A DNA stretch of 32,262 nucleotides from the NCBI GenBank assembly GCA_013287025.1, contig JABDEN010000013.1:1805-34066 (forward strand). Direction: 5' to 3'. This document shows positions 1 to 8,517 of the stretch, in pieces. The DNA comes from Gammaproteobacteria bacterium. GTDB taxonomy: Bacteria > Pseudomonadota > Gammaproteobacteria > DSM-16500. The position numbers were made by a program, and so were the translations under genes. The notes under the pieces are model-generated. The model saw only the letters and a program-made list of their open reading frames with translations. It did no database searches and was not told the DNA's origin. Within the stretch, counting starts at the first letter, position 1. Each line of letters starts with the position of its first letter.

Positions 1-1
1 T

Positions 2-52
2 TTTCTGATCATTGTCGTCTTATTTGGCACCAAACGTTTGCGAGAATTGGGG
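2..52 (+). pseudogene. TatA-like membrane-helix fragment
   Basis: Read in the second forward frame, the first bases of the window encode FLIIVVLFGTKRLRELG. This is the end of the single membrane helix and the FGTKRL hinge that mark TatA, the pore-forming subunit of the twin-arginine translocase. The frame stays open to a TAA at 215-217, but beyond about base 52 to 75 it no longer looks like TatA and the DNA instead encodes phosphatidylserine decarboxylase in another frame. The gene's start lies outside the window. I read this as the 5' part of a tatA gene joined to a psd 3' part by a deletion or an assembly chimera. The peptide is short, so identity is moderately sure. Confidence 0.5.
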
Positions 53-546
53 AATTATTGGGAGGCGGTGAAAGTCACGCCAAAACATTTTTTGACGGAG
101 ATTTTGCAACACTTTATCTTGCGCCGAAAGATTATCATCGCGTACATATGCCCCTATCGGGAGAGCTTCGAGAAACCATTTATATTCCTGGCAAATTATT
201 TTCCGTCAATCAATTAACGGTGTCCCAGGTTCCACAACTTTTTTCTCAAAATGAACGTTTAGTGTGCTTATTCGAAACCGCTGTTGGGCCGATGGCGGTG
301 ATTATGGTTGGCGCGATGATTGTGGGAAATATTAAAACCGTATGGCCCTTAAGTTTTCATCCGGATCGTATTGTCAAAAAGTTTTATGAGAATATGGTGC
401 GCCTCGAAAAAGGGGCGGAAATGGGATATTTCAAATTAGGTTCAACCGTCATTGTTTTATTCCCCAAGAATGTCATTGAATGGGAAAAAGGATTGAAAGA
501 AAACTCAATTTTACAAATGGGAAAACTATTCGGGAAAGTGCACTAA
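52..546 (+). CDS. psd: Phosphatidylserine decarboxylase, 5'-truncated fragment
   Basis: This is the C-terminal part of membrane-bound phosphatidylserine decarboxylase, which makes phosphatidylethanolamine from phosphatidylserine. Recognisable sequence begins at ELLGGGESHAK and includes the DYHRVHMP histidine motif, FSVNQLT, VGAMIVG and the FKLGST self-cleavage site, whose serine becomes the pyruvoyl group. About 165 residues are present where complete proteins have about 280 to 290. The missing N-terminal part carries the catalytic aspartate of the Asp-His-Ser relay that the family needs for autocleavage. The in-frame bases before 52 do not look like Psd; they are TatA-like in another frame. 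The only nearby start is a TTG at 58 without a good ribosome site. As it stands the product should be inactive, so this is either a pseudogene or the edge of a misassembled contig. Confidence 0.85.
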   Translation, partial: ELLGGGESHAKTFFDGDFATLYLAPKDYHRVHMPLSGELRETIYIPGKLFSVNQLTVSQVPQLFSQNERLVCLFETAVGPMAVIMVGAMIVGNIKTVWPLSFHPDRIVKKFYENMVRLEKGAEMGYFKLGSTVIVLFPKNVIEWEKGLKENSILQMGKLFGKVH

Positions 547-549
547 CTA

Positions 550-599
550 TCATGCCAGCTAAAAGCACACTAGTGAGCTAAAAACATGCTGGCATGACA
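550..599. repeat. Inverted repeat, family D copy 1
   Basis: Arms TCATGCCAGC (550-559) and GCTGGCATGA (588-597) flank a 28-base centre. The right side AAACATGCTGGCATGACAC recurs almost unchanged near 11235 and, as GCATGCTGGCATGACA, at 21894-21909. It lies directly after the psd stop codon and could act as a transcription end, though no T run follows. Confidence 0.7.
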
Positions 600-692
600 C
601 GGATTTTTAATTAATTTTACAACAACTACCATTTAAGCTTATCTTAATGAAAATCTCATAGAATGTAGCCCCAGTTATTTCAGGTAAATCAA

Positions 693-974
693 ATGAAAAA
701 CAGAAAGACTTCAAATGTGGGTGGAAGTATTTTTTTATTTATTCTTGTATATTTTATTTATCGAATATTATTAGAAGACGATATTTTACCTTTCTCAATT
801 ACCTCTGTTCAATCCACCATGAATCACTGGGTAAAGCACTGGCATTTTTTAGTGGTGGGATTAATTCCAGTTTATATCGCACTTCTTTTTTTTGGCGCGG
901 TGATTCTCGGAATTTTTTTTGGTGACAAGATAGAACGTTTGATTTCAAAAATTTTACAAAAGAAAATACATTGA
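693..974 (+). CDS. Small two-helix membrane protein, function unknown
   Basis: This 93-residue protein has two strongly hydrophobic stretches, about residues 11-27 (GSIFLFILVYFIYRILL) and 51-75 (HFLVVGLIPVYIALLFFGAV), joined by a short polar loop, and a basic C-terminal tail (KISKILQKK-like). The pattern predicts a small inner-membrane protein with both ends in the cytoplasm. The start follows a weak ribosome site (CAGGT, about 8 bases upstream). Base composition is AT-rich like the neighbouring ankyrin gene. I recognise no family. It stands alone between the psd remnant and a gene-free stretch, so context gives no role. Confidence 0.6.
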   Translation: MKNRKTSNVGGSIFLFILVYFIYRILLEDDILPFSITSVQSTMNHWVKHWHFLVVGLIPVYIALLFFGAVILGIFFGDKIERLISKILQKKIH

Positions 975-1318
975 TTAAGCTGACACCAGTGTGAGACATA
1001 GGCTTTAGCCTTGGTGCGAAAAACTCTAAAAAATAAGAAAGACTTTCTCTGATTTTAAAATTAACCTTTTGAATTTAAAAATATAAATTTTTTGCGTTTA
1101 TTTTTTAATCTCTCCCTACTTCTATTTAATTTAAATATAAAGCGTAAAGTACAACTCATTCGGGATGACAAATGGACCGGCATTAAGGATCGAAGCTTTT
1201 AAGGATCGTCTATCAGGATAATAGTCAGGGCAAGGATTCCCAGAAAAGGGTTGATCATGGAGATCTCCCTTTTTTTATTTTTCTTTCATAACGTTGATAA
1301 TAATAAAAAGAAACGAAC
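975..1318. other. AT-rich gene-free stretch
   Basis: No coding region is visible on either strand. A small imperfect hairpin lies at about 983-1017 (CACCA paired with TGGTG around GGCTTTAGCC). The middle is very AT-rich, with several TATAAA-like hexamers and no convincing -35 partner. A clear intrinsic terminator on the plus strand closes the stretch at 1247-1280. The segment could hold a short non-coding transcript or a long leader of the ankyrin gene; neither is shown. Confidence 0.5.
1247..1280 (+). terminator. Intrinsic terminator 38 bases before the ankyrin gene
   Basis: The stem AGGG/CCCT (1247-1250 with 1267-1270) continues after a small internal loop into GATC/GATC (1253-1256 with 1262-1265), with loop ATGGA. 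A run of seven T, then A and more T, follows. This is a good terminator shape on the plus strand. No gene stands just upstream, so it ends an unseen transcript or attenuates the ankyrin gene. Confidence 0.55.
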
Positions 1319-2269
1319 ATGTTTGCGAGAATAGTAGAAAAAATAGAAAATTATAATAGAAAAAGAAAAGTGTCCCTCATTGATGCAATCCTTGAGTCTG
1401 AGTTGGATGTTGTAAAAAAATTAATAAGAAAAAAAGCTGACGTAAATCAAGCCTCCTCTTTTCGCTCAAAACCTTTATTTCTAGCAGTAGAATCTCGTGA
1501 AATTTTAATCACGAAAGAATTATTAGATGCCAAAGCTGATGTTAATTTTTTACAAGAAGGTATATTCCCATCCACCGCTTTAATTTGTGCTGTAGAGTTA
1601 GGTGTGGGGGAGATTATAGATGCATTATTGGAAGCAAAGGCTCACGTAAATTTAGAAGCCAATGGTCGAACTGCCTTAATAGCCGCAGTAGAAGGAAGCA
1701 AAAGCAAAACAATTAAAAAGATAATAGATGCGAAGGCAGATGTTAACATTTCAAATCATATCGGTACAACTCCACTTTTGATTGCGGTGAGGAGGAAATA
1801 TTTCAACATATCAAAGAATCGAATAGCTATCCTTGAAGCATTAATTGCAAAGAAAGCAAAACTAAATGATTTGTATTCTACAGGCGAATCATTGTTGCAC
1901 GTTGCTATTGATAATGAAGCTATTCCTGTCATTGAATTTTTATTAAAAGCGAAAGCGGATATTGATTTGAGAAGATTACATTATTATGATGACCGTCATT
2001 CGTGTCAAGGCGAAAGTGCTTTCGAATATTCTCGAACAAAAAGCGATGAAATTCAGAATATATTTAACAAAGCACAAATCACACAACAATACCAAGCGGA
2101 AATGCAAACTTTATTGTTAGGTTTATATAAAAATCCGGAATTAAAATCTTTAGAAGAACCACAAAGAATAAGAAATAGCGAAAGTTCTCTCAAAGTTTTC
2201 GCTGAACATGTTTTATATGATAAAAATGTAGTGAAAGAAATTGCGGGTTTTTTAAAGCCAAAAATGTAA
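1319..2269 (+). CDS. Ankyrin-repeat protein, putative host-directed effector
   Basis: The 316-residue protein has about six ankyrin repeats at roughly residues 17-46, 49-79, 84-115, 116-147, 148-187 and 188-220. Most end in the typical AKADVN or KKADVN turn, and TALI or TPLL mark helix starts. Repeat 5 carries an insert of about eight residues. The remaining 95 residues are helical and charged, ending in VVKEIAGFLKPKM. There is no signal peptide. Ankyrin proteins of this kind in intracellular gammaproteobacteria are often delivered to host cells by type IV secretion, but no secretion signal can be proven here. The C-terminal FLKPK resembles the FFKPKK near the end of the propeller protein at 16354-17544. 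The gene is AT-rich, preceded by a terminator and followed by a palindromic repeat, so it is a single-gene unit. The ribosome site is weak (AAGAAACGA). Confidence 0.85.
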   Translation: MFARIVEKIENYNRKRKVSLIDAILESELDVVKKLIRKKADVNQASSFRSKPLFLAVESREILITKELLDAKADVNFLQEGIFPSTALICAVELGVGEIIDALLEAKAHVNLEANGRTALIAAVEGSKSKTIKKIIDAKADVNISNHIGTTPLLIAVRRKYFNISKNRIAILEALIAKKAKLNDLYSTGESLLHVAIDNEAIPVIEFLLKAKADIDLRRLHYYDDRHSCQGESAFEYSRTKSDEIQNIFNKAQITQQYQAEMQTLLLGLYKNPELKSLEEPQRIRNSESSLKVFAEHVLYDKNVVKEIAGFLKPKM

Positions 2270-2296
2270 GCGAAAGATTGAGAGAAACTTTCAATA

Positions 2297-2451
2297 AACC
2301 CTCACCCCTAGCCCCTCTCCCCTCACTGCGTTCCGGTAGAGGGGAACTTTTCTTTTAATTCCCCTCTCCCCTCACTGCGTTCCGGTAGAGGGGAACTTTT
2401 CTTTTAATTCCCCTCTACCGCTTGCGGGAGAGGGGTTAGGGGTGAGGGTCT
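2297..2451. repeat. Family E inverted repeat with two tandem 49-base units
   Basis: Outer arms CCCTCACCCCTAGCCCCTCT (about 2299) and its near complement ending GGGGTGAGGG (about 2448) differ at one base. Inside lie two exact 49-base direct units, 2312-2360 and 2361-2409, and the beginning of a third at 2410. Each unit contains the arm CCCCTCTCCCCTCACTGCG and TAGAGGGGAACTTTTCTTTT. The element separates the convergent ankyrin and metH genes and can serve both as terminator. A related element lies at 11114-11232. Confidence 0.85.
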
Positions 2452-2468
2452 GTAGCCAACACAAATTT

Positions 2469-5400
2469 CTAAAGATTCGGCGCCAACCACCTTTTCACCA
2501 ATTCAATATCCATTTTTTTACGTATCGCATAATCTTCGACCTGATCCTCAGAAATTTTGCCTATACCAAAATATTCAGAATCCGGATGCGAAAAATAAAA
2601 TCCGCTGACAGAAGATGCGGGTAACATCGCAAAGTTTTCAGTCAGTGTAATACTCTCAGGATTTAATAACGCAAATAACAATGGTTTTTCCGTATGATCG
2701 GGGCAGGCAGGGTATCCCGGCGCCGGGCGAATTCCTCGGTATTTTTCTGCAATGAGCTCTTCATTATTTAAATGCTCATTCGGCACATATCCCCAAAATT
2801 CTTTGCGCACTCTTTCATGCATATGTTCCGCAAAGGCTTCAGCCAATCGATCTGCAATAGCTTTTACTAAAATACTATTATATTCGTCATGTTGACTCTC
2901 AAATTCCGCGACTTTTTCATCTAATTCAACACCTGATGTGACCGCAAATCCCCCGATGTAATCAGGAATGCCTGTGGATTTTGGTGCAATGAAATCAGCG
3001 AGACTAATATTGGGGCGGCCCAATGGTTTTTTAGATTGTTGACGCAGCATGTGAATTGTCATTAATACTTCACGACGACTTTCGTCCGTATAAATTTCAA
3101 TATCATCACCCACACTATTTGCTGGAAAAAATCCAATGACCGCATTTGCATGCAACCAATTTTCTTCAATCATTTTTTGCAGCATCTGGTTTGCATCTTC
3201 AAATAAATTTTTGGCGCTTTCACCAATAATTTCATCATTGAAAATTTGAGGATAACGCCCCGATAATTCCCAAGTATGAAAAAATGGCGTCCAATCAATG
3301 TAAGGCGCGAGTGTTGCAAGAGGATACGACTCAAACTTTTGAATCCCTAAAAACAAAGGCTTTGGCGGAGAATAATTTTCCCATTGAATTTTTACATGAT
3401 TATCGCGCGCCGCTGCAATGGTTATAAATTCATTATCATTGCGTTTGTTTTTATGACGTTCACGTAATTTTTCGTAATCAAGGCGTGTGGTATTAATAAA
3501 CGCATGCCGCGCATTTTCATTTAATAATTGCGATACCACACCCACTGCGCGTGAAGCATCAACAACATGAACAGTCGCGCCTGTATAATGCGGTTCAATT
3601 TTGATGGCGGTGTGCGCGCGTGAAGTCGTCGCACCGCCAATTAATAATGGAATGTTAAAATGTAAACGTTGCATTTCTTTCGCAACATGCGCCATTTCTT
3701 CGAGTGAAGGCGTGATGAGTCCACTCAATCCGATGATATCCATATTTTCTTTTTGGGCGGTTTCTAGAATTTTTTCACATGCTACCATGACACCTAAATC
3801 CATCACTTCATAATTGTTGCAACGCAATACAACGCCGACGATATTTTTTCCAATGTCGTGAACATCGCCTTTGACAGTTGCTAACAAAATTCTACCTTTG
3901 GATTTTTGCACTTGGCCTTTTTTAGCAGCTGTAATGTAAGGAATAAGATGCGCGACCGCTTGTTTCATCACGCGCGCGCTTTTCACCACTTGTGGTAAAA
4001 ACATTTTTCCTTCACCAAATAAATCGCCGACAATATTCATCCCGTCCATGAGCGGGCCTTCAATAATTTCTAACGGATTATCGAATAATTGTCGGGCTTC
4101 TTCGGTGTCTTCTACAATGTATTGATGAATGCCTTTGACTAACGCATAAGATAAACGTTCCGTCACTGTTTTTTCGCGCCAACTCAAATCTTCAGTTTGA
4201 GATTTGATTTGACCTTTGACGCTATCTGCGATTTCGAGTAAACGATCCGTCGCGTCAGGACGCAAATTTAACAAAACATCTTCGATGCGAGTTAATAAAT
4301 CTTTGGGAATATCTTTGTAAATCGCGAGCGTGCCGGCATTCACAATCCCCATATCCATTCCTGCACGAATCGCGTGATAAAGAAATGCGGAATGTAGTGC
4401 TTCGCGAATAGGATTATTTCCCCGAAAAGCAAAAGACACATTGCTAACTCCGCCACTGACGAGTGCGTAAGGCAAGGATTCTTTGATGCGCCTTGTTGCA
4501 TGAATAAAAGCTAATCCATATTCGTTATGTTCCTCAATGCCTGTGCCAATCGCAAAAATATTCGGATCGAAGATAATATCTTCAGGAGAAAACGCAATTT
4601 TATTCACCAATAAATTATAGGATCTCGTACAAATCTCGACTTTTCTTTCTTCGGTATCGGCTTGACCTTTTTCATCAAAAGCCATCACGACTACGGCCGC
4701 GCCGTATCGTTTTGCTAATTCTGCTTTTTCAAGAAACGCCTCTTCTCCATCTTTCATGCTAATGGAGTTGATAATTCCTTTTCCTTGAATGCATTTTAAA
4801 CCCGCTTCGATGACCGACCATTTTGACGAATCAACCATGATGGGTACGCGTGCGATATCGGGTTCGGATGCAATGAGGTTTAAAAATTTCACCATTGCAG
4901 CTGTGGCATCTAACATCCCTTCGTCCATATTGATGTCGATGATTTGCGCGCCATTCGTCACTTGTTCGCTTGCAACGGAAAGTGCTGTTGCATAATCATC
5001 ATTTCGAATGAGTTCCGCGAAACGAATCGATCCGGTGACATTTGTTCTTTCGCCCACATTCACAAATAGAGATTTTTCATCGATGGTTAAAGGTTCGAGT
5101 CCGCTTAAGCGACAAGCTTTTGGAATTTTCGGAATTTTTCGGGGTTTTAATCCAAGGACTGCATCATGAATTGCTTTGATATGCGCAGGTGTTGTGCCAC
5201 AACATCCCCCAACAATATTGATAAATTTTGCTTTGGCAAAATCATGGATGATGGAGGCGGTTTCTTCTGGTGTCTCATCATATTCACCGAATGCATTGGG
5301 TAAACCTGCATTCGCATGCAAACTAATATAAGTATCACTTATCGAAGAAAGCTCTTCGATATAAGGCCGAAGCGCTTTTGCGCCTAGCGCACAATTGAGA

Positions 5401-6128
5401 CCAATCGTGAAAGGATTCGCATGCCGGACCGAATGCCAAAATGCAGCGGTCGTTTGACCTGATAACGTGCGTCCACTCGCATCGGTAATCGTCCCTGAAA
5501 TCATGACGGGTAAAATAATATTGTGTTCCGCGAAATATTTTTTAATCGCAAAAATAGCCGCTTTGCAATTGAGTGTGTCGAATATCGTTTCGATCATGAG
5601 GCAATCAACATTGCCATCCACCAATCCCGCGATCGCGTCCATGTAAGCCACGGTCAATTCATCAAAACTAATATTTCGAAAACCTGGATCATTCACCTCG
5701 GGTGACAGAGAAGCGGTACGATTAGTTGGTCCTAAAATACCGATGACAAAACGCGGTTTTTCGGGATTTTTTTTGGTAAATTTATTGGCAGATGCACGCG
5801 CAATTCGTGCGGATTGTAAATTAAATTCGTAGGCTAAATCAGACATGTGATAATCGGAGAGCGCGATGGCAGTTGAATTGAAAGTGTTGGTTTCAATAAA
5901 ATCTGCACCTGCCGACAAATAGGCTTCGTGAATTTCTTGAATAATTGCGGGTTTTGTCAGAGATAATAAATCATTATTACCTTTTAAATCATAGGGGAAA
6001 TCAAGAAATCGGTCGCCACGAAAATCACTTTCGTTAAGTCCATATTGTTGAATCATGGTACCCATTCCGCCGTCCAGAATAAGTATCCGATCTTGCAATG
6101 CCTTTTGAAGATAATTGATTAGTTTCAT
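2469..6128 (-). CDS. metH: Cobalamin-dependent methionine synthase
   Basis: MetH transfers the methyl group of 5-methyltetrahydrofolate through cobalamin to homocysteine, making methionine in the cytoplasm. At 1219 residues it is full length (E. coli 1227). Domains in order: homocysteine-binding barrel (about 1-325) with zinc ligands Cys246 in GLNC and Cys309-Cys310 in GGCCGTTP; folate barrel (about 350-610, [13 protein letters not shown]); cobalamin cap and Rossmann domains (about 650-890) with the cobalt-ligand motif GDVHDIG, His757; and the AdoMet reactivation domain (about 900-1219) with [15 protein letters not shown]. All key residues are present, so the enzyme should be active if cobalamin is available. 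It is transcribed alone, divergently from the epimerase, from a promoter at about 6150-6177. The 68-base gap to the neighbouring gene leaves no room for a cobalamin or SAM riboswitch. Some stretches have higher GC than the AT-rich accessory genes. Confidence 0.98.
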   Translation of the reverse strand: MKLINYLQKALQDRILILDGGMGTMIQQYGLNESDFRGDRFLDFPYDLKGNNDLLSLTKPAIIQEIHEAYLSAGADFIETNTFNSTAIALSDYHMSDLAYEFNLQSARIARASANKFTKKNPEKPRFVIGILGPTNRTASLSPEVNDPGFRNISFDELTVAYMDAIAGLVDGNVDCLMIETIFDTLNCKAAIFAIKKYFAEHNIILPVMISGTITDASGRTLSGQTTAAFWHSVRHANPFTIGLNCALGAKALRPYIEELSSISDTYISLHANAGLPNAFGEYDETPEETASIIHDFAKAKFINIVGGCCGTTPAHIKAIHDAVLGLKPRKIPKIPKACRLSGLEPLTIDEKSLFVNVGERTNVTGSIRFAELIRNDDYATALSVASEQVTNGAQIIDINMDEGMLDATAAMVKFLNLIASEPDIARVPIMVDSSKWSVIEAGLKCIQGKGIINSISMKDGEEAFLEKAELAKRYGAAVVVMAFDEKGQADTEERKVEICTRSYNLLVNKIAFSPEDIIFDPNIFAIGTGIEEHNEYGLAFIHATRRIKESLPYALVSGGVSNVSFAFRGNNPIREALHSAFLYHAIRAGMDMGIVNAGTLAIYKDIPKDLLTRIEDVLLNLRPDATDRLLEIADSVKGQIKSQTEDLSWREKTVTERLSYALVKGIHQYIVEDTEEARQLFDNPLEIIEGPLMDGMNIVGDLFGEGKMFLPQVVKSARVMKQAVAHLIPYITAAKKGQVQKSKGRILLATVKGDVHDIGKNIVGVVLRCNNYEVMDLGVMVACEKILETAQKENMDIIGLSGLITPSLEEMAHVAKEMQRLHFNIPLLIGGATTSRAHTAIKIEPHYTGATVHVVDASRAVGVVSQLLNENARHAFINTTRLDYEKLRERHKNKRNDNEFITIAAARDNHVKIQWENYSPPKPLFLGIQKFESYPLATLAPYIDWTPFFHTWELSGRYPQIFNDEIIGESAKNLFEDANQMLQKMIEENWLHANAVIGFFPANSVGDDIEIYTDESRREVLMTIHMLRQQSKKPLGRPNISLADFIAPKSTGIPDYIGGFAVTSGVELDEKVAEFESQHDEYNSILVKAIADRLAEAFAEHMHERVRKEFWGYVPNEHLNNEELIAEKYRGIRPAPGYPACPDHTEKPLLFALLNPESITLTENFAMLPASSVSGFYFSHPDSEYFGIGKISEDQVEDYAIRKKMDIELVKRWLAPNL

Positions 6129-6134
6129 GGATAG

Positions 6135-6177
6135 TTGCTAAAAACTAGAATTATACTGGTATAATGCGGAATCGCAA
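6135..6177. promoter_or_regulatory. Symmetric divergent promoter, metH / epimerase
   Basis: ATTATACTGGTATAAT at 6150-6165 is a perfect inverted repeat that holds a TATAAT for each strand. Rightward, TGG directly before TATAAT (6160-6165) makes an extended -10 for the epimerase; the best -35, TTGCTA at 6135-6140, is 19 bases away. Leftward, TATAAT (6155-6150) has TTGCGA (6177-6172) at 16 bases, giving a good metH promoter. RNA polymerase cannot use both at once, so the two genes may compete. Confidence 0.65.
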
Positions 6178-6196
6178 TTAAAAGAGTTTTGGTTTC

Positions 6197-7123
6197 ATGC
6201 AACGCATACTAATAACGGGTGGCGCTGGGTTTATTGGTTCTCACACCGCAGATTATTGTTTAGAAAAAGGCGCCAACGTTACTGTTTTTGATGATCTATC
6301 ATCCGGTAAGTTACAGAATTTAAATGTTTTTCATCCGAATTTAAAATTAGTGCAAGGCGATGTGCAAGATTATGCGTTGTTATTAAAAGAAATAAAGAAT
6401 GCAGATAACATTTTACATTTGGCGGCATTGCCTTCCGTGCAAAAATCGATTGAAGATCCCATTCATTCTCTGAAAGTCAATACGCTGGGTTTTTTGCATG
6501 TTTTGCAAGCGATTCGAGAAAGTGGTAGTCCAAAAAGATTAGTTTACGCCTCTAGTGCCGCGATTTATGGACATACCACGGAACTACCTTGTTCTGATGA
6601 AAAGCCGTTACCCTCACAAATTCTGTCGCCATATGCTTTAGAAAAAGCAAATAATGAACGTTATGCGGATTTGCATGCGGAGTTATACCAGATTCCATCG
6701 TTAGGTTTACGATATTTTAATGTGTATGGTAAGCGCCAAGATCCCGCATCCCCTTATTCTGGTGTTATTTCCAAATTTATCGAAAAATTTACTAAAAATG
6801 AGCCATTAACGATTTTTGGTGATGGCGAACAATCGCGGGATTTTATTCATGTGTCTGATGTCGCACGCGCGAACTGGTTAGCGTTACAAAGTCACGAAGT
6901 GGGCGCGTTAAACATTGCGTCGGGCGTACCGCAAACCCTCAATCAATTAGTGAAATATTTAGAAACCATTTCTGGAAATCCCATTAAAGTGAATTATGTA
7001 GAAAAAAGGTCAGGGGATATTGAGAAATCGTATGCCTGTATCAAGAAGGCTGCATCAAGTTTGGGGTTTAGCGCGGAGGTTTCGTTGGTGGATGGGTTAA
7101 GTAAAATTTGTTATCTCAGCTAA
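6197..7123 (+). CDS. NAD-dependent sugar-nucleotide epimerase/dehydratase
   Basis: This extended short-chain dehydrogenase family member has 308 residues. The N-terminal NAD site is G8-x2-G11-x2-G14 in ITGGAGFIGSH, Asp31/Asp32 follow the second strand, and the catalytic set is Ser119-Ser120 with Tyr146-x3-Lys150 (YALEK). RYFNVYG and the IFGDGEQSRDFIHV stretch are typical of UDP-glucose or UDP-N-acetylglucosamine 4-epimerases and related nucleotide-sugar enzymes. The exact sugar cannot be read from sequence. The gene lies upstream of the heptosyltransferase operon but is separated from it by a strong palindrome, so a role in LPS or other surface sugar supply is likely but inferred. The start has AAAGAG about 10 bases upstream and the extended -10 promoter at 6160. 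It is somewhat shorter than GalE (about 338). Confidence 0.88.
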   Translation: MQRILITGGAGFIGSHTADYCLEKGANVTVFDDLSSGKLQNLNVFHPNLKLVQGDVQDYALLLKEIKNADNILHLAALPSVQKSIEDPIHSLKVNTLGFLHVLQAIRESGSPKRLVYASSAAIYGHTTELPCSDEKPLPSQILSPYALEKANNERYADLHAELYQIPSLGLRYFNVYGKRQDPASPYSGVISKFIEKFTKNEPLTIFGDGEQSRDFIHVSDVARANWLALQSHEVGALNIASGVPQTLNQLVKYLETISGNPIKVNYVEKRSGDIEKSYACIKKAASSLGFSAEVSLVDGLSKICYLS

Positions 7124-7132
7124 AAATAATAT

Positions 7133-7213
7133 CGTCGTCCCGCGGCTTGTCCGCGGGATCCAGAATGACTTATACGCTGTCACTGGATCCCGCGGACAAG
7201 CCGCGGGACGACG
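7133..7213. repeat. Family A nested palindrome, copy 1
   Basis: Two perfect 31-base arms (7133-7163 and 7183-7213) surround a 19-base centre. Each arm is itself a hairpin, CCCGCGG-CTTGT-CCGCGGG, followed by ATCCAG. Further copies are at 13016-13095 and 17575-17652. It lies just after the epimerase stop codon and probably ends its transcript. Confidence 0.93.
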
Positions 7214-7310
7214 GTTTTGTATAGATTATTAAGATATCGCTTACCCCTCGCGCAATCACCCAATATGCGCTAAAATACCCACCCCTGTTAATAGTTGGGA
7301 TTTAAGGATT

Positions 7311-7496
7311 ATGCATAAAATCCAAGGGTGCACTGAGCGCCTTTATGAAATTTCGAAAGCAGATTTACCTTTATCCTGCCCGATGCCGGATATGCGATTG
7401 TGGGATGCACATCCCCGCGTTTATCTTCCTATCGAAAAAACAGGAAAAGCAGTTTGTCCTTATTGTGATGCTGAGTTTATTTTAAAAAATGAATAA
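7311..7496 (+). CDS. CHCC zinc-finger protein (NDUFS6-like domain)
   Basis: This 61-residue protein matches the zinc-finger CHCC family, a short bacterial relative of the mitochondrial complex I accessory subunit NDUFS6. The ligands are Cys23, His34, Cys49 and Cys52, in LSCPMPDMRLWDAHPRV and VCPYC. The start has a good ribosome site, AAGGA, directly upstream. The 3' end overlaps waaF by 8 bases, so the two genes are translationally linked. In many gammaproteobacteria this small gene stands next to amino-acid aminotransferase or LPS genes. Its molecular role in bacteria is not settled; zinc binding is the only safe prediction. Confidence 0.9.
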   Translation: MHKIQGCTERLYEISKADLPLSCPMPDMRLWDAHPRVYLPIEKTGKAVCPYCDAEFILKNE

Positions 7497-8517
7497 AATT
7501 CTTATAGTTGGGCCATCGTGGGTGGGCGATATGGTGATGGCGCAATGTCTTTTTACACTGATTAAAACATCCGATCCGCATGCGATGATTGATGTTTTAG
7601 CGCCCGCATGGAGTTTGCCTTTGTTGCAGCGCATGCCGGAAGTATCCAATGCCATTGTGATGCCACTCGGTCATGGGGTGTGGGATTTAAAAACCCGCTA
7701 CCACCTCGGCAAATCTTTACGAGAAAAAAAGTATACCCAAGCAATTTTATTGCCCAATTCGTTTAAATCGGCACTGATTCCCTTTTTTGCAAAAATCCCA
7801 AAACGTACCGGCTGGCGTGGGGAAATGCGTTATGTTTTGCTAAATGATGTCAGAATATTGGATAAAAAACGTTATCCTTTGATGATTGAACGTTTTATGG
7901 CGCTAGCGCTTCCTCCGTTTGCCACTTTACCCAAAGATTATCCGATTCCTGCACTCAAAATTTCTGAAGATACGCAAAAAGCGGCATTAGCAAAATATAA
8001 CTTAACCAATGATTTGCCGATCCTCGCGCTTTGTCCAGGCGCTGAATTTGGTCCAGCGAAACGCTGGCCTCTTGAATATTATGCAGAAATTGCGAATGAA
8101 AAATTGAACGCGGGCTGGCAAGTATGGTTGTTTGGGTCGAAAAATGATATCCCAGTGACCGAAGAGATTCGCACACTAACAAATGGCAAAGCGATTAATT
8201 TAGCGGGAAAAACCCAGTTAGAAGAAGCCATCGACTTATTAGAATTAGCAGGAATGGTCGTCTCCAATGATTCGGGATTAATGCATATCGCGTCAGCATT
8301 GCAAAAACCGTTAATCGCCATTTATGGCCCGACCAGCACGGGATTCACGCCGCCCTTAAGTCAAAAAGCCAAAACACTCTCATTATCACTCGATTGTCAG
8401 CCTTGTTTTGAACGTACCTGCCCTCTTAAACATGAGCGTTGCATGCGTGAATTGACGCCTCGAATGGTATTAGATGCCATGACAGCTTTTGAAACCTCTG
8501 ATAAAATGCGCGCATGA
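7489..8517 (+). CDS. waaF: ADP-heptose:LPS heptosyltransferase II
   Basis: WaaF adds the second L-glycero-D-manno-heptose to the LPS inner core at the cytoplasmic face of the inner membrane. The 342-residue length is normal (E. coli 348). It has the GT9-family N-terminal GPSWVGDMVMAQ, the mid-protein LCPGAEFGPAKRWP that is highly specific for WaaF, and the C-terminal donor-site VSNDSGLMHIASAL and IAIYGPTS. Four cysteines near the C terminus (CQPCFERTCPLKHERC) are also seen in WaaF homologues. It overlaps the zinc-finger gene by 8 bases upstream and the oxygenase gene by 4 bases (ATGA) downstream, so it is the centre of a coupled operon. Confidence 0.96.
   Translation: MNKILIVGPSWVGDMVMAQCLFTLIKTSDPHAMIDVLAPAWSLPLLQRMPEVSNAIVMPLGHGVWDLKTRYHLGKSLREKKYTQAILLPNSFKSALIPFFAKIPKRTGWRGEMRYVLLNDVRILDKKRYPLMIERFMALALPPFATLPKDYPIPALKISEDTQKAALAKYNLTNDLPILALCPGAEFGPAKRWPLEYYAEIANEKLNAGWQVWLFGSKNDIPVTEEIRTLTNGKAINLAGKTQLEEAIDLLELAGMVVSNDSGLMHIASALQKPLIAIYGPTSTGFTPPLSQKAKTLSLSLDCQPCFERTCPLKHERCMRELTPRMVLDAMTAFETSDKMRA

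Noticed and set aside
2312..2420. Regular direct repeats suggesting a CRISPR array
   Set aside because: The two 49-base units are adjacent without unique spacers, the element is an inverted repeat, and no cas gene is near.
3601..5705. Open frames on the plus strand opposite metH
   Set aside because: They are antisense shadows of a conserved gene, without ribosome sites or recognisable products.
6129..6196. Cobalamin or SAM riboswitch upstream of metH
   Set aside because: Only 68 bases separate the divergent genes, filled by the promoters; no room for a known riboswitch.
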